This document shows, piece by piece, positions 1 to 8,770 of a DNA stretch of 31,256 nucleotides. A program made the translations under genes and the position numbers. Where the stretch lies: positions 1 to 31,256 of IMG/VR virus record IMGVR_UViG_3300030329_000957, one strand, 5' to 3'. Below the pieces are notes generated by a model. It saw nothing but the letters and a program-made list of their open reading frames with translations, was not told the DNA's origin and made no database searches. Within the stretch, counting starts at the first letter, position 1. The number at the start of each line of letters is the position of its first letter. Source of the DNA: a virus.

Positions 1-6
1 ATAATT

Positions 7-252
7 ATGGAACTTTCAGCTTACATACTTTGGAACGCTTTTATAACTCTGGTACTAGCTCCTATTTTTTACACGATCAGAGCAAACACAGCAGAAAATA
101 AAAGGATTGACATTCTTTTAAATAAGACGCGAGAAGAATTAGCAGGTAACTATGTTACTAAAGTAGAACTGGCAGACGATATTGATAGAATTCTAGAAAG
201 TATTGGAAAGCTTGAGAAAAAAATAGACAGACTTTTTGATAGGAATATATAA
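7..252 (+). CDS. Small membrane-anchored coiled-coil protein
   Basis: This 81-aa protein has one hydrophobic segment at about residues 6-24, followed by a charged helical region with a predicted coiled coil at about 50-78 (pattern ELADDIDRILESIGKLEKKI). Small phage proteins of the form 'TM helix plus coiled coil' next to internal virion genes are common in marine podoviruses, from memory. Their role is not established; assembly, virion or holin-accessory functions have been suggested. Its stop codon shares one base with the next start (TAATG at 250-254), so the two are probably translationally coupled. The ATG at 7 is only six bases from the window edge, so its ribosome binding site is not visible. 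I do not assign a function. Confidence 0.72.
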   Translation: MELSAYILWNAFITLVLAPIFYTIRANTAENKRIDILLNKTREELAGNYVTKVELADDIDRILESIGKLEKKIDRLFDRNI

Positions 253-3215
253 TGGCTAGGAAAAAGAAACAGTCGAAGAAGACACGATCCAGGGCAAGCG
301 TAGTTCGTCAGGACTATCGCAAGGGTGGAAGAGTTGGTCTTGATGAAGGTGGAACAGCTAACCCACATACTCATAGGCTTGTAAAAGAGCCAGGAGATGA
401 GGATGGCGGTACTACTAGCTCATGGGTTCCTCATCCTCCAACGGGATCAGGTAATACTACTCCTCCTTCAACTGTACCTCAATCTGAAATAACTAAAGTA
501 GAAACTGCTATACCTTCAGCCCCTCCTCCAGGCACGGGTGCGTCTGCTCCTTCGCCTGATCCTGCTCCTACACCTGAAGCTCCTAAACCAGAAGACTATA
601 CAAAGCCTGATCCAAATAATGAAGAAGGAACAATACCAGATCCAGACGCTTATGCAAAAGCTCAAGAACAATATACGAGGGACATGGAAGCTTGGAATAG
701 AGGCGAAGCTTTAAGAAGGGCTAAACTATATGGACAAGACGGAACTACTTCAGCAACTATTTCTGATCAGATCGGGACATTTGGAGGATCAGTCACTACA
801 CCTGAAATAGATGTTGCTACTTTAACTCCTGAAGAAGGAATAACAGCTACAGAAGATATTCAACAAGTAGAAGATTATCAAAATATTCAAGCTCCTCAAG
901 GCGTTACTATAGAGCAAATGAGGGCAGCACAAGGAAACGTAAATACAGCCGCTCTTCCAGAAGGTTTTGATCCTGCTACATACGCGGCTGCTGTAGCTGG
1001 AGAGCTTGATAAGATAGCTCCTGCTCAAACAGACGAACTTAGAGAAGCAAGAGCCGATGAGATTAGACAACTTACTCAAGAAGCTGTTGCAGCACAAAGA
1101 GACACCTCTGCCGAAGAAGCAGCTAAAGCTACAACTGTAGATGCTGTTATTTCAGACGGGGCCTTTGCGCCTGGAGTCGTTGGCGTTGGTGGGCAGGTTT
1201 CTCAAACAGCAGACGCTGAAGTTCAAACAAGAACAGCGATTACAGGTACTGCGCCTACAGCACAAGAAGCTCAAATTATTAATACATTAGGATTTGAAGC
1301 TGCTCAACGAAGCGCAGTACAAGGAGAAGCAAGAACAGGTATAGCTTCTTCTATGCTTGCAGAAACTGCAATAATTCCAGAGTCTATTGCTTCTGCTATT
1401 GTAGAAGACCCCGCAACAATGGAAGCTCAAATAGCAAATGAAGACGTTACTGTTCAAGCAGCAGTAGCTGCATTACCTACCGAAGCTTTAATGTCTGCTC
1501 AAATGGAAGCTCTAGTAGGAGGATTAGAATCAGGAGAAATACCAGCATGGGCTAAACCAGCCGTAGATGTTATTTCTCAGAACATGGTACAAAGAGGACT
1601 AGATGTTTCTACAGTAGCTAGAGATTCTTTGTTTAATGCTATTATACAAAGTGCTTTACCTATTGCTCAAGACAACGCACAAGCTTTGCAGGCTAGAGCA
1701 GCACAAAATCTTTCAAATCAACAACAGGCTAATCTAGCTGAAGCTCAACAAGAACAACAGCTTCGTATGCAGAATTTAGCCAATCGTCAAGACGCTGCTA
1801 GTCAAACTGCACAAATGGCACAACAGATGGGAGTGCAACAAGGTCAGTTTAGACAAGAGGCTGCTTTAACTACGGCACAACAGCAACAGCAATCAAGATT
1901 ACAAAACTTACAGAATAGGCAAAATGCAACAGTTCTGAATGCTCAAAATCAACAAGCAATGGCTGTTCAGAATTTAAGCACAGGAACTCAACTAGATTTA
2001 GCTAATTTAGAACTTTTAAATGAATCTGGAAGAGAAAACATGTCTGCCGATCAACAGGGTAGACTATTAGAATATCAAACTGCTGCTCAGTTTATGAATC
2101 AAAACGCTGACTTTACTCAGCAAATGAGAAAAGCTAATTTATCTTCACAGCAACAAATTCAATTAGCTAATTTGACAGCTTTAAATCAGGCTAGTACAGA
2201 TAATTTAAATTCTTCGCAGCAGACCGAGCTTGCTAATCTTAATAAGCGTATGCAAATGAATTTACAAAATTCAGAACTTGCACAGCAGATGGGGATAGCA
2301 CAATTAAATGTAGATCAGCAACGAGCCATGCAAAATGCAACGATGGTTGCTAATATGGACATGACTAAATATACGACTGCTCAACAAGTAGAATTAGCTA
2401 ATAGTAAATTTATGCAAACAATGACGCTTACTGATTTTAACGCTAATCAACAAGCAGCTATACAAAACGCAACGTCTTTAGCTTCTTTAGATTTAGCTAC
2501 AGCAGATCAGAGGACTAAACTAACTATTGAAAACGCCAGAAACTTTTTACAGACAAACATGGCTAATTTAAACAATAGACAACAGTCTGTGGTTTTAGAT
2601 TCGCAGTTAAGACAGCAACGAATGTTATCTGATCAGGCAGCGACAAATGCTTCAAGACAGTTTAATTCCACATCTGAGAATCAGACTAATCAATACTTAG
2701 CTAGTTTAGCAGCTAATATGGTTCAATTTAATTCTCAACAAGCTAATGCTATGGAACAGTTTAATATTACTGAAGACAATAGAATGACGGCTATTGAAGC
2801 AGGAAATGAAATAGACGTAGCTAAATTTAATAATGAGTTAAGCGCTAAGATTGATCAGTTTAATGCTGCTTCAGATTATCAAAGGGACGCATGGAACGCG
2901 GCTAATGCACAAGCAGTAGAACAATCTAATGTTGCTTGGCGAAGACAGGCGAACACAGTAGATACAGCAGCACAAAACGCTGCCAATCAGCAGAACGCTA
3001 TGAATACTTTTAATTTAACAAAAGACGCACAAAACGCGCTTTGGCAAGAGTTAAGAGATAAAGCTACTTATACTTGGCAAGGCGGTCAAAATCAATTAGA
3101 TAGAATTTCTAGATTAATGTCTACTGCTTTATCTAATGATTCTATAAAAAGTGGAACTAATTTAGGATGGGGCGATGGCTCTTTAGCAGATCTATATGAT
3201 CTACTTATAACATAA
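252..3215 (+). CDS. Gln/Asn/Ala-rich repeat virion protein (987 aa)
   Basis: This large protein has three parts. Residues 1-45 are very basic with a Gly-rich stretch (RQDYRKGGRVG), a motif I recall from marine phage structural proteins. Residues about 50-115 are Pro/Thr/Ser-rich and look disordered. From about residue 480 to 960 there is a long, irregularly repeated helical region of roughly 20-25-residue units rich in Gln, Asn, Ala and Met, for example NLSNQQQANLAEAQQEQQ and NLQNRQNATVLNAQNQQ. There is no signal peptide or clear enzyme motif. It precedes internal virion genes and starts at an ATG overlapping the upstream stop, with AGGA at 241-244. The size, helical repeats and context suggest a virion protein, possibly an ejected core protein or a fibre/stalk component. 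I infer the virion role from position and composition only. Confidence 0.7.
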   Translation: MARKKKQSKKTRSRASVVRQDYRKGGRVGLDEGGTANPHTHRLVKEPGDEDGGTTSSWVPHPPTGSGNTTPPSTVPQSEITKVETAIPSAPPPGTGASAPSPDPAPTPEAPKPEDYTKPDPNNEEGTIPDPDAYAKAQEQYTRDMEAWNRGEALRRAKLYGQDGTTSATISDQIGTFGGSVTTPEIDVATLTPEEGITATEDIQQVEDYQNIQAPQGVTIEQMRAAQGNVNTAALPEGFDPATYAAAVAGELDKIAPAQTDELREARADEIRQLTQEAVAAQRDTSAEEAAKATTVDAVISDGAFAPGVVGVGGQVSQTADAEVQTRTAITGTAPTAQEAQIINTLGFEAAQRSAVQGEARTGIASSMLAETAIIPESIASAIVEDPATMEAQIANEDVTVQAAVAALPTEALMSAQMEALVGGLESGEIPAWAKPAVDVISQNMVQRGLDVSTVARDSLFNAIIQSALPIAQDNAQALQARAAQNLSNQQQANLAEAQQEQQLRMQNLANRQDAASQTAQMAQQMGVQQGQFRQEAALTTAQQQQQSRLQNLQNRQNATVLNAQNQQAMAVQNLSTGTQLDLANLELLNESGRENMSADQQGRLLEYQTAAQFMNQNADFTQQMRKANLSSQQQIQLANLTALNQASTDNLNSSQQTELANLNKRMQMNLQNSELAQQMGIAQLNVDQQRAMQNATMVANMDMTKYTTAQQVELANSKFMQTMTLTDFNANQQAAIQNATSLASLDLATADQRTKLTIENARNFLQTNMANLNNRQQSVVLDSQLRQQRMLSDQAATNASRQFNSTSENQTNQYLASLAANMVQFNSQQANAMEQFNITEDNRMTAIEAGNEIDVAKFNNELSAKIDQFNAASDYQRDAWNAANAQAVEQSNVAWRRQANTVDTAAQNAANQQNAMNTFNLTKDAQNALWQELRDKATYTWQGGQNQLDRISRLMSTALSNDSIKSGTNLGWGDGSLADLYDLLIT

Positions 3216-3225
3216 GGATACAATA

Positions 3226-4449
3226 ATGGGTATTTTAAGAAAACTTTTTAAAGGCGTTAAAAAAGTCTTTAGCAAGATTGGCAAAGGAATTAAAAAGGTT
3301 GTCAAGAAAGTCGGTAAGTTTGCTGATAAGCTTGGTATTGTAGGCCAGCTTGGTCTTATGTTTGTACTTCCTCATATAGGCGCAGGACTTATGAGTGGAT
3401 TAACAAAGTTAGGATCGACTTTAGCTGGAAGCTCTTCTTTAATTGCAAAAGGTGCAGGAGCCATTCTTAATACCGGATTAAAATTTGCCACTACTGTTGG
3501 TAATGTTTATCGTACCGTTACTGGAGCAGTTACAGATTTCATAGGAACCGCTGGAAAATATATCGGCGGTAAGTTGAAATTACCAGGCTTTGAAAAAATG
3601 TCATTAGAAAAAGCATGGAGTACTTATTCTAATGACGTAATGAAAAATGTATCAAGTATTATAGATCCTTGGAAACAGGCTGTAACAATTAACCCTGCTT
3701 TCGGTTCAACTGTTGCAGACCAAGCCAAAGCAGTAGGCATGTCTCCAGAACAGTTTGTACAAAATTATACTATGCCTGAAAATGTAGCTGCTAGTTTAGA
3801 AGGTTTGTCTGGTAAAGAGTTAGCTAACTTTAGATTTGATTCTGTCCGAGAACGAATTTTTAAACCTGGACAAGCCTCTACTGTAAAGGCTTCGGTACTT
3901 ACTCCGATTACCGAGCCTTTTCAAGCGGTACGAAATACAGACTTTTGGGGCTTTGCTCCTGAAGTTGTTCCTCCTACAGGGTCTTGGATTACAGACCCTG
4001 AAAATGCGGGGAGACTAATTCAAACTGGTCAAGCAGAGGGAGTAACAAAAGCAATTACACCCGCTCCAGGGACAGTAGAACCAAGCGGTGTGGTAGGGTC
4101 TTCTGTTGTATCTCCCGAAACACAAGCATCTTTATTGGCTCCACAGCCAGAAAAAGGGTGGGTTAGACAATCATTAGAGGCTGTTCCTGGTCAGACAGCA
4201 ACTGCGGTAGCGACAAATGTTATACTATCAGAAATTCAGGGAGATTCTCCTGAAATTCCTAAGAACGAAGTATTAAGCGGAGGCTTTGATTATTTTTCTC
4301 CTTCAGACGTTAGGGTTGCTCAAGAAATCAGATCACAGCCGCTGTACCAAACGCCTGTTGTATCTGTGATGGGAAGTAACATAGTAAGGAATGGAAGTGT
4401 TAGTGGTAGTTCTGTTTATGAAGAAGTTCTTAGGCGTGGGCTAGGTTAG
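3226..4449 (+). CDS. Internal virion-type protein with Lys-rich amphipathic N-terminus (407 aa)
   Basis: The first 37 residues alternate Lys with hydrophobic residues (GILRKLFKGVKKVFSKIGKG and onward), giving a strongly cationic amphipathic helix like a membrane-active peptide. A hydrophobic segment follows at about 37-62 (LGIVGQLGLMFVLPHIGAG), then Gly/Ala/Thr-rich sequence to about 110, and a Pro-rich C-terminal half. I recall similar short N-termini in marine phage proteins of unknown function beside ejection proteins. The gene lies between the Gln-rich repeat protein and the acidic 211-aa protein, with AAGGA at 3214-3218 in front of the ATG. Membrane insertion during genome delivery is plausible but inferred. 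The N-terminal peptide could instead bind DNA or the inner head surface. Confidence 0.65.
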   Translation: MGILRKLFKGVKKVFSKIGKGIKKVVKKVGKFADKLGIVGQLGLMFVLPHIGAGLMSGLTKLGSTLAGSSSLIAKGAGAILNTGLKFATTVGNVYRTVTGAVTDFIGTAGKYIGGKLKLPGFEKMSLEKAWSTYSNDVMKNVSSIIDPWKQAVTINPAFGSTVADQAKAVGMSPEQFVQNYTMPENVAASLEGLSGKELANFRFDSVRERIFKPGQASTVKASVLTPITEPFQAVRNTDFWGFAPEVVPPTGSWITDPENAGRLIQTGQAEGVTKAITPAPGTVEPSGVVGSSVVSPETQASLLAPQPEKGWVRQSLEAVPGQTATAVATNVILSEIQGDSPEIPKNEVLSGGFDYFSPSDVRVAQEIRSQPLYQTPVVSVMGSNIVRNGSVSGSSVYEEVLRRGLG

Positions 4450-4479
4450 GATAGGTTAGTAATAAGGAGAATAAAGACT

Positions 4480-5115
4480 ATGGCAGATCTACAATCACTT
4501 GGATTACAACCAGAAAAAGGTCTTGATCCTGCAATTCAAGAGTCTGTTGCCAATGATAGATTATCTTTGGATAGACCTATACCAGGAGAATCTTTGACTA
4601 ACGACCCCGATAATCCTTATCCTTTTGAAACTACGCCTGAATATGCAAACAGGACAGACGCTTTAGAATATCTATTTGCTTCTTTTGTAGAAGAAGGTTC
4701 TTATGAAAAGCTATTAAATTTAATGGCTAATGATATTCCAGTTATGACGTTATCACAAGTTTTTATTTATAAAGGTTTTATAGAAGGAAAATGGAATCCT
4801 GATTTAATGCTCATGCTTGCAGAGCCTACTGCTTATATACTTATGGCTTTAGCTGAAAGAGCAGGAGTAGATTATAAAATAATTCCTGACGAGGATGATG
4901 ATGAATTAACAGACGAAGAAAGGCTTGGAGAACCAGAGCCAGAAGATGAAGAATATAAATTATTTGGTAAAAAATACACGCCAGAAAAACTAAAGGAAAT
5001 GGAAAGAAAAAGTAAAATATCTGAAGGTGTTTTACCTACTGAGATTTCTCAAAAAATAAAAGACGTTCCTGTTCCTCGCGGATTATTAGCTAGACCGGAA
5101 CAAGAGGCCGTATAG
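4480..5115 (+). CDS. Acidic virion-associated protein of unknown function (211 aa)
   Basis: This soluble-looking protein has a recognisable segment ESLTNDPDNPYPFE (about 37-50), then a helical domain at about 57-135 with VPVMTLSQVFIYKGFIEG, and a strongly acidic stretch DEDDDELTDEERLGEPEPED (about 147-166). From memory, proteins with the LTNDP(D/E)NP motif and a following YKGF..G.WNPD segment occur in many marine myo- and podoviruses near structural genes, without a known function. A good Shine-Dalgarno (AAGGAGA, 4464-4470) precedes the ATG at 4480. Its place inside the run of virion genes supports a structural or assembly role. The acidic region could mimic nucleic acid or serve as a scaffold-like contact surface; that is speculation. 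Confidence 0.65.
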   Translation: MADLQSLGLQPEKGLDPAIQESVANDRLSLDRPIPGESLTNDPDNPYPFETTPEYANRTDALEYLFASFVEEGSYEKLLNLMANDIPVMTLSQVFIYKGFIEGKWNPDLMLMLAEPTAYILMALAERAGVDYKIIPDEDDDELTDEERLGEPEPEDEEYKLFGKKYTPEKLKEMERKSKISEGVLPTEISQKIKDVPVPRGLLARPEQEAV

Positions 5116-5128
5116 GAGTATTAGATAG

Positions 5129-8100
5129 ATGGCTCAACAAACCGATCAACAACAACTTGCAAAAGTATTTGGGTCTTTAATGGCTGCTAAAGATAGTGGC
5201 GATCAAGGCCCTGATCCACAAATAGAATATTATAAGCAACGGGAAAAATTTGAAAAGCGAAGAATGGTTAGTAGTATTCTTGCGCCTATTGCAGGTCAAT
5301 TTTTAGGAAATTTAGTTGCTGCTCCTTTTAGAGAACCTGTACAAGATTTTTTAGATACTCAAAAAGGCCGTGATCTATATGGACAATGGGCCGCGCATGA
5401 TATAGAAAGAAGAAAGGTAGAAGCTCTTACTCAACAAATGGAAAACTTTGATGGCTCTGGAATAGATTATTATAGACATATTAATAAACAAAGAATGGAT
5501 ACTGAGTTTACAAATAAATTCGGAGAAAAATGGTATGAACAGCCTTCTATGCAAGCTATAGCTCAAAATTATAATGATCATCTTGATACTATTGCTAGGA
5601 AAGAATATAACGAATATTTAGAAGCAGTTGATTATTATAAATTATTTCCTGATCAAGAAACCTTTCTGGAAAATATAGAAAGGTATGGGCCAAGATCTTC
5701 TAATTTAGGTCAAGCTGTTTATAGAAGAATTAAAAGAGCTATAAGCGGTCAATCAGAAGAAGAATATATAGAGCAAGCCATCTTAAATATAACTGGAGTT
5801 AATTCTCATATTTTTGCGCAAAAGATGGACGATCCTCTTATTGGATCTGACGATGTGTCAATGGATGTCGAAACTTTTAGAGACTCAATAGCTAGAAGCA
5901 TTTCTCCTGTTTCTCGCGAAGAAATGTTTGCATACATACAAGAAGCACAAGAACAGTATATGCTTACTCCTTATGGGCAGCAAAGAACTTTTGAAAACCA
6001 ACAACAGATTCTTAACGATGCAAGCCGAAGGCATGTATCTGCTTGGAGAACTTCTAGTCTGACAGGAGATGCAGAAGGATGGTCATCAATACATGAACAT
6101 TCTTTTAACACGTTTCGAAATAACAACGATGGAAGGCTTCCTACTTCAGACGAATTAAATTTTGAAATAAATAAAATATTAGGAATAGAGCTTGTTGATC
6201 ATAAGGGAGAAATTTCGAATGCTTTTCTTAATGATGATATGTTTAAATTTTTTCGAGATGGAGAAACTATTGAATTAGATGATGGTGAACAACGATATGT
6301 TACAGGTTTTAATGAAAGTATTTTTAATAAACTATTCAATAATCCTGAAAGACAAGAAAATGTACCGTGGAATCCTGAAGAGAGCCTTGAAGGTAATTTA
6401 GAACGCGCTTCGGCTTCTAATAAATTTGGGACTACCGCAAGAGAGTCATTTGTGAATACAAGGAACAACTATTTAAACCACATAATTTCAACTGCTAAAG
6501 ATATGCAATCTATTTTGCTTGCTAATGGCATGATTACAGATATTGATTTTTTAGTAGGCCCAGGAAAAGAAGTTGAGCAGAAAAACATGCTTCTTCACTT
6601 GTCTGAAAGAATAGCGAGGGATTTTGTAGAGCGAGGAGATATAACGATTTATGAAAATAATCTTTGGAGTTTTGATGGAACAAGTCCTAGTATAACTAAG
6701 AGAATGTTGACGGGTCAGGTTTTTTCTAGGGAAGCGATAGCCTCTCTTCTTCAAGATGTTGAAAATGATTCAGAAATAGAAAACGATTTACAGACATTAG
6801 AAGGCCCAGATGTACCAGTAGCAGGCACAGATGTACCAGGAGCAGGCACAGATGTACCAGGAGCAGGCATAGATGTACCAGGAGCAGGCACAGGTGTACC
6901 AGGAGCAGGCGCTGCGAGTGAGGATGAAGAAGAACCATTTCTTGATCCTTCACCGCTTTCTCAAATTACACAAGAAAATAGACCTCCAGATTACGGTAAT
7001 AAAATAGCTAGTGAATTAGCAACAATATTACAAGGAAGCGGGTTTGCGTTAGGTTCTCCTGAAGACGTACCTATAATGTTAGAATATTTTAATAATTTTA
7101 ATGAAGAGCAATTAAATATACCAGGAACAAGAGCTTTTAATTTTATGACTCTTCCTTTTTTTAATAGCCTTCAACAAAATTCTATAGATCCTATAGCTAT
7201 TCCAGGTTCAGATGGTTTGTTTATGCGTATAAGCCCACAAAGACGGCCTCACGCATCAACTATCTTAAACACGATTGAAGAAAGCGTAGATGGGAAATTT
7301 TTACAAATTGAAATAGGAAGATTTGAATCGTTATCAATTGAGAAACCACCTGAATTTGTGCTAGGACGAGGAACGCTGGCTACAGAAGTAGAGGAACGTG
7401 CTTCTATCGAAGAAGAGGGGATGTTTGTGCCTTTGAATAGTAGAGCGTCTAGAGAAGCATTGAGAAATTTGGAAATACCTAATGAGATTTCTACTCATTT
7501 AGCTGTTATAGCTAATAACTCTTATATTCCGTTATTGAAAGAATTAGATTCTTTAGAAGTTTCCATAAATGACATGATACCTAAAACTACTTTTGGTGGA
7601 GGTCGCTATATGGACTCAAGGACAGGAGAATATAAAGGAGACACTCCAGAAGAAATAAGAATAAATCAAATTAAAATGGCGTTAGATATTATGCAACGCT
7701 CTATAGGAGTTCCAGGCATAGACAAAGCAGGGCCTCGTCCTATTATGCACGATCTCTTGTTACAGTCTTATATGAAACATATAGGGCCAACTGATGATGA
7801 AGAAAGGCTTTTGATTTCTCGACTTTCTGATGCTGACATGAGTGGCCTTATAGCAAAAGGAACTGAAGCTTTATTAAATACTCCTCTTGGCCCTGGTTCT
7901 AGAACCTTATTAAGAGAAGCCCCTGAATATTTTGGATCGGCAGCGGTAGAAGCTGGAGGCTCCTTGCTAAGAGCCGCCAGAGATGTTGATGTTGGCGCGG
8001 GAATAGAAAGAGCGACAGAAGCGGTTGGTGAAGGAGCAGCAAGAGCAGCACGAACAGTTACAGAAGCTGGTAGATCTTTATTAGAAGGAGCTAGAGACAG

Positions 8101-8767
8101 GCTAGACAGTGTATACTTCCCTGGACTAGGGAACCGCGCACTTGCAGCTAATGTAGCATTTAAAGAGTCTATTTCAAAAAGACCTCTTGAACAGCGGAAA
8201 GGACAGGACGGGTCTTTTTCTAGGTTATCTTCTAGTCAACAACAAGAAGCACAAGATAGTAGATTTTTAAAAGATATTAGAAATTATAATTTCGATAGAT
8301 TAAATATTAAAGATAACTGGACAGCAGATACTTATCTAAACCTTTTAAATGACGCAATTATTTTAGCTGAATCGTCAGGAGATTTCCAAGCTGAACATTC
8401 TGAAGGAGCTTCTGGAGGGTATCAGTTTAAAGAAGAGTCTGCAAAAACTGCTGCTAGAAGAGTTATTAATATGTCAAATAGGATCACAGGAGGAAAAGAA
8501 AATCCTCCTCAATGGGTAGTAGATGTAGCTGAAGGAACTCTAGGAATATTAGATCTTTCTCCTATGCGACAAAGGATTCTTTTTGAAGGAGATATGTTTG
8601 AAAGAGAGGGAACCGATGAAGTTGTTTCTTCTATTCTTCAAGGAGATATAGAAGCTTTGAATACCTTCTATTATGATTTCCACCACACCGAACCTGATTT
8701 GCAGTCAGGAACTAGAAGTAATTGGGAAAAATCTGTAAGAAATATTTTAAATCAGTACGGGCTATAA
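5129..8767 (+). CDS. Internal virion protein with C-terminal transglycosylase-like domain (1212 aa)
   Basis: The first ~1060 residues are mostly helical and charged without a domain I can name; they include five Pro/Gly-rich heptapeptide repeats (about 561-595, consensus DVPGAGT) that look like a flexible linker. The last ~145 residues resemble a lysozyme-like (SLT-type) fold: a helix ending in a Glu, LAESSGDFQAEHSEGASGGY, with E1081 as the likely catalytic acid and the GA-SGGYQF segment matching the family's GA.G..Q pattern. Near the C-terminus is FYYDFHHTEPD. In T7, gp16 carries a transglycosylase that locally opens peptidoglycan during genome entry; there the domain is N-terminal, here it is C-terminal. 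SD AGGAG lies at 5114-5118. The virion role is inferred from size, context and this domain. Confidence 0.72.
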   Translation: MAQQTDQQQLAKVFGSLMAAKDSGDQGPDPQIEYYKQREKFEKRRMVSSILAPIAGQFLGNLVAAPFREPVQDFLDTQKGRDLYGQWAAHDIERRKVEALTQQMENFDGSGIDYYRHINKQRMDTEFTNKFGEKWYEQPSMQAIAQNYNDHLDTIARKEYNEYLEAVDYYKLFPDQETFLENIERYGPRSSNLGQAVYRRIKRAISGQSEEEYIEQAILNITGVNSHIFAQKMDDPLIGSDDVSMDVETFRDSIARSISPVSREEMFAYIQEAQEQYMLTPYGQQRTFENQQQILNDASRRHVSAWRTSSLTGDAEGWSSIHEHSFNTFRNNNDGRLPTSDELNFEINKILGIELVDHKGEISNAFLNDDMFKFFRDGETIELDDGEQRYVTGFNESIFNKLFNNPERQENVPWNPEESLEGNLERASASNKFGTTARESFVNTRNNYLNHIISTAKDMQSILLANGMITDIDFLVGPGKEVEQKNMLLHLSERIARDFVERGDITIYENNLWSFDGTSPSITKRMLTGQVFSREAIASLLQDVENDSEIENDLQTLEGPDVPVAGTDVPGAGTDVPGAGIDVPGAGTGVPGAGAASEDEEEPFLDPSPLSQITQENRPPDYGNKIASELATILQGSGFALGSPEDVPIMLEYFNNFNEEQLNIPGTRAFNFMTLPFFNSLQQNSIDPIAIPGSDGLFMRISPQRRPHASTILNTIEESVDGKFLQIEIGRFESLSIEKPPEFVLGRGTLATEVEERASIEEEGMFVPLNSRASREALRNLEIPNEISTHLAVIANNSYIPLLKELDSLEVSINDMIPKTTFGGGRYMDSRTGEYKGDTPEEIRINQIKMALDIMQRSIGVPGIDKAGPRPIMHDLLLQSYMKHIGPTDDEERLLISRLSDADMSGLIAKGTEALLNTPLGPGSRTLLREAPEYFGSAAVEAGGSLLRAARDVDVGAGIERATEAVGEGAARAARTVTEAGRSLLEGARDRLDSVYFPGLGNRALAANVAFKESISKRPLEQRKGQDGSFSRLSSSQQQEAQDSRFLKDIRNYNFDRLNIKDNWTADTYLNLLNDAIILAESSGDFQAEHSEGASGGYQFKEESAKTAARRVINMSNRITGGKENPPQWVVDVAEGTLGILDLSPMRQRILFEGDMFEREGTDEVVSSILQGDIEALNTFYYDFHHTEPDLQSGTRSNWEKSVRNILNQYGL
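6809..6913 (+). repeat. 21-bp tandem repeat, about five copies, within a virion gene
   Basis: A 21-bp unit beginning gatgtaccaggagcaggcac is repeated at 6809, 6830, 6851, 6872 and 6893 with a few substitutions. Each copy encodes DVPGAGT or a near variant. The copies stay in frame, so unit gain or loss by slippage would change linker length without disrupting the protein. Confidence 0.9.
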
Positions 8768-8770
8768 AGA

